DNA of 64,000 nt. Origin: Alphaproteobacteria bacterium (GTDB lineage Bacteria; Pseudomonadota; Alphaproteobacteria; Micropepsales; Micropepsaceae). The position numbers were made by a program, and so were the translations under genes. How positions within the stretch are numbered: the stretch's first letter is position 1; every line of letters starts with the position of its first letter. Shown here piece by piece: positions 60,307-64,000 of the stretch. Below the pieces are notes generated by a model. It did not search any database and was not told the DNA's origin. It saw only the letters and a program-made list of their open reading frames with translations. The stretch covers positions 124,001 through 188,000 of the forward strand of contig WGNJ01000015.1 in NCBI GenBank assembly GCA_016124635.1, read 5' to 3'.

Positions 60307-61144
60307 CTAAGCTTCGCGCGTCGAGAACCACCAGCCGTCGCCGGAGAGCCATGCGCTGTCGTCGGGCGCGCCGCGGCGTAACGTCTTCACGCGGCGCACG
60401 TCGCCGCGCATCAATGCCTCGCTAAGCCGCGCCGCTTCGCTCTCGTCCTGCGCGCCCGAGCAGGGAATAAATGCACAGGACGAGACAAGCGCGGCTCTCA
60501 TGACGTCGGCGCTTTCGCCGCGCACGATCTTGATCATCAAGCCACCGCCGAGCCCAGGCGTCAGCGGAAAGATCAGCCGCCCGCCGACCTTGAGCACGTC
60601 GAGCCAAGCGATCACCGGCCGCGATGCGCCGGCGTTGATGTAAATCGCATCGCTCGCGGGCAGCGGCGGCTCGACGCCTGAGCGTGCAACGACGGAGATG
60701 TTGCCCGCATCGCGCAAATTCTCGGCCGCGCGGGCAGCGAGCCCTGGCTCGATCTCACGTGCCTCGACGTGACCATCGCTGCCGACGAGTTCCGCCAAGA
60801 TCGCCGTGTAATAGCCGCTGCCAGCACCGACATGCAGCACGCGTTCGCCGGGCTTGAGCTCGAGCGCCGCAATCGCCCGCGCGTGCAGACTCGGCTCACC
60901 GTTGCTGATGGTTTTGTCGCGCACGAGCCCGATCGGCAAGTCCTGGTAGACGAACGCCGGATCGTCCGTCGGCGTGTCGACATAACCGTCGTTGGTGAAC
61001 ACCCGCCAAGGCCCCCGGGCCCAAGAATTTCTCGCGCTCAACCTTCGCAAACGCCGCCACCAGCGCCGAATTCGTTCGCCGCACGCCGGCTTTAGCGGTC
61101 ACCATCCGAGCGAAAAAATTGCGAAAGCTCGCGGCACGATCCAT
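60307..61144 (-). pseudogene. PCMT-like protein methyltransferase, frameshifted
   Basis: Restored, a 278-residue methyltransferase related to protein-L-isoaspartate O-methyltransferase. The true start is ATG 61144 (MDRAASFRNFFARMV), behind a good GGAGGAAAG site. That frame runs to AKVEREKFLGPG. The main domain (PWRVFTNDGYVDTPTDD, SAM loop VLHVGAGSGYYTAIL) lies in another frame. The break is one extra base in a C5 run at 61012-61016 (G5 on the coding strand). As given, the first frame ends early. A true mutation or a homopolymer sequencing error could explain it; the rest of the gene looks intact. Confidence 0.82.
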
Positions 61145-61208
61145 CTTTCCTCCCGCGATAAGTTTCTTCCGTTGATCATGACGGCGCCAATCGGATTGGA
61201 CAAATGAA

Positions 61209-61637
61209 ATGACCGCCGACGAAATCATTCGCTTGCTCGATTTGCAGCCGCATCCCGAAGGCGGCCACTTCCGCGAGACCTTCCGCGATCCGGCCATGCG
61301 CGATGGCCGCACGGCTTCAACGGCGATCTACTATCTGCTCAGAGCGGGCGAGAGCAGCCATTGGCATCGCGTCGACGCGGCCGAGGTCTGGCACTTCTAT
61401 GCCGGCGATCCGCTCGAGCTTTTGCTGTCGGGTGACGAAGCCACTGTCGAGCACGCTTTGCTCGGCACCGATCTCTCCAAACAACAGCGTCCGCAGATCG
61501 TTGTTCCAGCGCGCGTTTGGCAAAGTGCAAAGCCTCTCGGCGCTTTCACGCTCGTCGGCTGCACCGTCGCGCCGGGTTTCGAATTCAAGGGCTTCGAGAT
61601 GGCCGCGCCAAATTGGTCACCGGGCCCGCGCCGTTAG
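61209..61637 (+). CDS. cupin-fold protein of the DUF985 family
   Basis: 142 residues. The start LDLQPHPEGGHFRETFRD and the middle WHRVDAAEVWHFYAG are typical of DUF985 cupins; histidines there could bind a metal. The role is unknown. It is divergent from the PCMT-like gene with a 64-base gap. A clear ribosome binding site is not seen. Confidence 0.85.
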   Translation: MTADEIIRLLDLQPHPEGGHFRETFRDPAMRDGRTASTAIYYLLRAGESSHWHRVDAAEVWHFYAGDPLELLLSGDEATVEHALLGTDLSKQQRPQIVVPARVWQSAKPLGAFTLVGCTVAPGFEFKGFEMAAPNWSPGPRR

Positions 61638-61644
61638 TTCCCAG

Positions 61645-61818
61645 CTTGTCATCCCGGAGCTAGGCGAGCCTGAACGCATCTTCGCGTTCGGCACGCGAGC
61701 CTTGAATCCGGGACCCAGGGATCAAAGAACGCCGCACCTGACGATCCCTAGGTCCCGGCTCTAAGCGTCGCAAACCGATTGCTGCGCAATCGGGCTCCGC
61801 TAACGCCGGGATGACAAG
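61645..61818. repeat. 174-bp nested palindromic element
   Basis: Outer perfect 13-bp arms (61645-61657 and 61806-61818) enclose a 16-bp inner pair with one mismatch (61708-61723 and 61743-61758) and a perfect 8-bp hairpin (61775-61793, CCGATTGC/GCAATCGG). It lies between two convergent genes (cupin and secreted protein). Such nested palindromes are dispersed repeats in alphaproteobacterial genomes. Confidence 0.7.
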
Positions 61819-61833
61819 TGAAGGTGTGTGCCG

Positions 61834-62376
61834 CTAACCCGGGAACGACTGAACGCCGACCTTGGTCATGCCGTCGTCGTCGAGCGCGACGCAAGCCATG
61901 CTCTCCATGCCTTGCACATAGCAGAACATCGGCAACTTCTTCGCGCGCAGCCTCATATACATTTCGCGATCGATACCGTCCTGCGTCTCCGGATAGAACG
62001 GAAACTCGCTCTCTTTCGGCCCCTGCGCACCGTTCGGCCAGTCGGGCAATTTGTCGGTGCGCGCCAAGCCCGAACCGTTCTGATCGATCCACTCGCCGAG
62101 CGCCTTTTTCATCGCGGGCTTATCCTTGATGTCGGCGAACACCATCACCTGCGCGCCGATCCTGCTGTCGACCCACAGCGGCTTGCCAGACTTGTCGCGC
62201 ACCACCAAGGTCACCACGGCGTTCTCGCAGGTCGCGCCTTGCGACACCGCTTCGGCAACGAGGCCTTGATGCGAGCCCGCCCAAACGGCGTGCGCCTTCG
62301 CGTCGCAATCGGCCCACGCCGAAGCGGCACCGCACGCAATCGCAAGCACGGCAATTCCAGTCACACGTACAAACAT
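61834..62376 (-). CDS. small secreted protein of unknown function
   Basis: 180 residues from ATG 62376, placed by GGAGAAACG. A signal peptide (VTGIAVLAIACGAASAWA) precedes the mature part, with four cysteines likely to form disulfides (DCDAKA, ATCENA, PMFCYVQ, MACVALD). No known catalytic motif is seen. It is downstream of the MDR oxidoreductase gene on the same strand with a 65-base gap. Confidence 0.8.
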   Translation of the reverse strand: MFVRVTGIAVLAIACGAASAWADCDAKAHAVWAGSHQGLVAEAVSQGATCENAVVTLVVRDKSGKPLWVDSRIGAQVMVFADIKDKPAMKKALGEWIDQNGSGLARTDKLPDWPNGAQGPKESEFPFYPETQDGIDREMYMRLRAKKLPMFCYVQGMESMACVALDDDGMTKVGVQSFPG

Positions 62377-62441
62377 GCGTTTCTCCGAGCCCAGCCGAAT
62401 GAGTTCTTGCACGGCGGCAGCGCATTAGGCTGCGCCGCTTG

Positions 62442-63440
62442 TCACACCACCTTCACCATGCGCTTGCCGATATTGTCGCCGGCGAGGAGCCCGATGAGCG
62501 CGCGCGGCGTATTCTCGAGCCCCGTCATCACGTCTTCCGGCACTTTGAGCTTGCCCGCCTTGACCCATGATTCGAGATCGGCGAGCGCCTTGCCGCGCTC
62601 GGCATCGAAATCGGTGACGATGAAGCCGCGCATCGTCAGCCGCTTGGTGACGATCAGGCCCGGAATGCCGCGCGGCCCGTGCCGCGGCGCCTGGCCGTCA
62701 TATTGCGAGACGGCACCGCAGCACGAAATGCGCCCGAACGTGTTCATGCGGAAGAGACAGGCTTCCAGGATGTCGCCGCCCACATTGTCGAAATAAACGT
62801 CGATCCCCTTCGGCGCCGCGTCTTTCAGCGCCGCGCCGACCGCGACGGCCTTGTAGTCGATCGCCTCGTCGAACCCGAGTTCGCTCTTGAGCCACGCACA
62901 CTTTTTGGCGCCGCCGGCGATGCCGACGACGCGGCAGCCTTTGACCTTGGCGATTTGTCCAACCAGCGATCCGACGGAGCCCGCGGCTGCCGACACGACG
63001 ACGGTCTCGCCAGACTTGGGCTGTCCGACATTCAGCAAGCCGAAATAAGCGGTGAGACCGGCAACGCCATAGACTGAAAGAAGATGCGTCATCGGCTCGC
63101 GCTTCTCGAGCTTTTGCACGCGCTTGGCGGGCAGCGCGGCGTATTCCTGCCAGCCCGTGTCACCGAAGACGAGATCGCCTTTGGCGAAGCCCGGCGCCTT
63201 CGACTCGATCACCTCGCCGATCGCACCCCCCGCCATCACCTGCCCAGCCTCGAGCGCGGAACGATAGGTGGCGCCTTGCATCCACGCCCGATTGGCGGCG
63301 TCGAGCGAGATGTAGCGCACGCGCAGGAGAAGCTCGCCGTCTTTTGCGCTCGGCATCGCCGCCTCGCCGAGCTTGAAATGCTCCGGTCCCAATTTGTCGC
63401 GTGGCAACTCGGCGAGTTGGATTTGGCGATTGGTGGTCAT
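62442..63440 (-). CDS. NADP-dependent MDR oxidoreductase (CurA/quinone-reductase type)
   Basis: 332 residues of the medium-chain dehydrogenase/reductase fold without the zinc ligands, like CurA or leukotriene B4 dehydrogenase. The nucleotide loop is VSAAAGSVGSLVGQIA, followed by VVGIAGGAKKC, and the later FDNVGGDILEA is typical of the group. It reduces an unknown enone or quinone with NADPH. Confidence 0.9.
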   Translation of the reverse strand: MTTNRQIQLAELPRDKLGPEHFKLGEAAMPSAKDGELLLRVRYISLDAANRAWMQGATYRSALEAGQVMAGGAIGEVIESKAPGFAKGDLVFGDTGWQEYAALPAKRVQKLEKREPMTHLLSVYGVAGLTAYFGLLNVGQPKSGETVVVSAAAGSVGSLVGQIAKVKGCRVVGIAGGAKKCAWLKSELGFDEAIDYKAVAVGAALKDAAPKGIDVYFDNVGGDILEACLFRMNTFGRISCCGAVSQYDGQAPRHGPRGIPGLIVTKRLTMRGFIVTDFDAERGKALADLESWVKAGKLKVPEDVMTGLENTPRALIGLLAGDNIGKRMVKVV

Positions 63441-63485
63441 GGCTGATGCCTCCCGTTTCGAAAGGCGACACTAGACCGACCTCCG

Positions 63486-64000
63486 CTACCGCATAAAGGG
63501 CGCAACCACCCGGCCGATCGCGAAAGACGACGGCCGCCCTGCAAGACCCTGCTCGACTGAAAACGTGATCACCAGCATAGGTCCGTTCAGATAGACGCCC
63601 GCGCGGCCGCCTTGCACAAAACGCACGCGCTGTAACCGGCGCGCGAGATTGAGCCGCCCCGCCGGCGTGCCCGCCACATTGTAGAGCGCCGTGCCGGCAT
63701 TGCGGACCGCGTCATAGAGAATCGCGCGACCGCCCCGATCCATCACGGCACGTCCCCAATCTGCTTCGAAGACGATTTCGCGCCCGACTTCAGTTCGAAG
63801 CCGCGACATGATTTGCCCAGCGACCTCGCGCACTTGCTCGACCGAAGGCGGAACCGTGATCAGCGGCGCGGCCGGACGATCGAGCGCCATGGGAATCCCG
63901 CGCAGATTGCCCGGCGTGAAAAGCGTGACACCGCCGAGATAAGCAATACGAAGCATCTGCGCGCCGTCGTCGCGCACCAACAGGCGATCGCCGCCGGCCG
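63486..64000 (-). CDS. hypothetical protein, 5' end beyond the right edge
   Basis: The reading frame is open to the right edge: upstream of the TTG at 63980 it continues in frame with no stop (residues before ...GGDRLLVRDDGAQML). At least 171 residues are visible. It contains MLRIAYLGGVTLFTPGN and ends SFAIGRVVAPFMR. It may be a DUF4908-type alphaproteobacterial protein, but I am not sure. Its start and any signal peptide lie outside the window. Confidence 0.65.
   Translation of the reverse strand, partial: AGGDRLLVRDDGAQMLRIAYLGGVTLFTPGNLRGIPMALDRPAAPLITVPPSVEQVREVAGQIMSRLRTEVGREIVFEADWGRAVMDRGGRAILYDAVRNAGTALYNVAGTPAGRLNLARRLQRVRFVQGGRAGVYLNGPMLVITFSVEQGLAGRPSSFAIGRVVAPFMR

Noticed and set aside
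60092..60310. A 72-residue plus-strand frame between the membrane protein and the PCMT-like gene
   Set aside because: Its first part overlaps the start of the membrane protein gene, there is no ribosome binding site, and the Pro/Arg-rich sequence has no family. A real small gene is not excluded, but support is too weak.

Overview
The window is a GC-rich, densely packed chromosomal segment of an alphaproteobacterium, most likely of the order Hyphomicrobiales (Rhizobiales). The markers are an Irr regulator divergent from fabA-fabB-fabI, an ICE-like Irr box, a Fur/Mur gene beside plsC and miaB, the ech-mutM-ubiE-ubiB-coaBC-dut block next to rpsT, and a YlxR/L7Ae fusion between nusA and infB. Almost everything is housekeeping. 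I see no tRNA, rRNA, CRISPR array, prophage or insertion sequence.

Layout. 1-13.5 kb: rpsT (with a good promoter), enoyl-CoA hydratase, mutM, ubiE-ubiB, a tandem GNAT protein, the run coaBC-dut-Rrf2-cysK, an exported SH3 protein, a 2-hydroxyacid dehydrogenase with rlmI, and an ABC exporter broken by a frameshift. 13.6-20.3 kb: a MoeB/ThiF protein, then an iron/peroxide block (DUF3501 protein, two-cluster Fe-S oxidoreductase, rubrerythrin, ICE-like box with promoter, irr), then fabA-fabB-fabI. 20.3-43.4 kb: a long leftward cluster that ends in infB, a TPR-sulfotransferase, rbfA-truB-rpsO, pnp and a HAD hydrolase. It begins with nfuA, tsaB-rimI, fur, plsC, miaB, phoH, ybeY, corC-type gene and lnt, followed by an XRE regulator, metK, trmB and rimP-nusA-ylxR. 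43.5-64 kb is looser: a class III nucleotidyl cyclase, a GST with operator and terminator, a two-domain retropepsin-like protein divergent from a winged-helix regulator, universal stress protein, trpS, glnD, mutS, maeB, gloB, an unrecognised multi-pass membrane protein, a frameshifted PCMT-like methyltransferase, a cupin, a small secreted protein, an MDR oxidoreductase and a partial gene at the right edge.

The most interesting signals are: (i) the Irr-box/promoter in front of rubrerythrin, with the Fe-S oxidoreductase and DUF3501 genes behind it, which looks like an iron-regulated peroxide-reducing electron chain whose full biochemistry is not established; (ii) three different intergenic palindromic elements, one with perfect 27-bp arms; (iii) two frameshifts at low-complexity runs in otherwise intact genes; (iv) a TPR-sulfotransferase inserted between infB and rbfA; (v) a large orphan membrane protein of different base composition. 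I found no clearly new large system; the window is mainly core genome with these smaller features.
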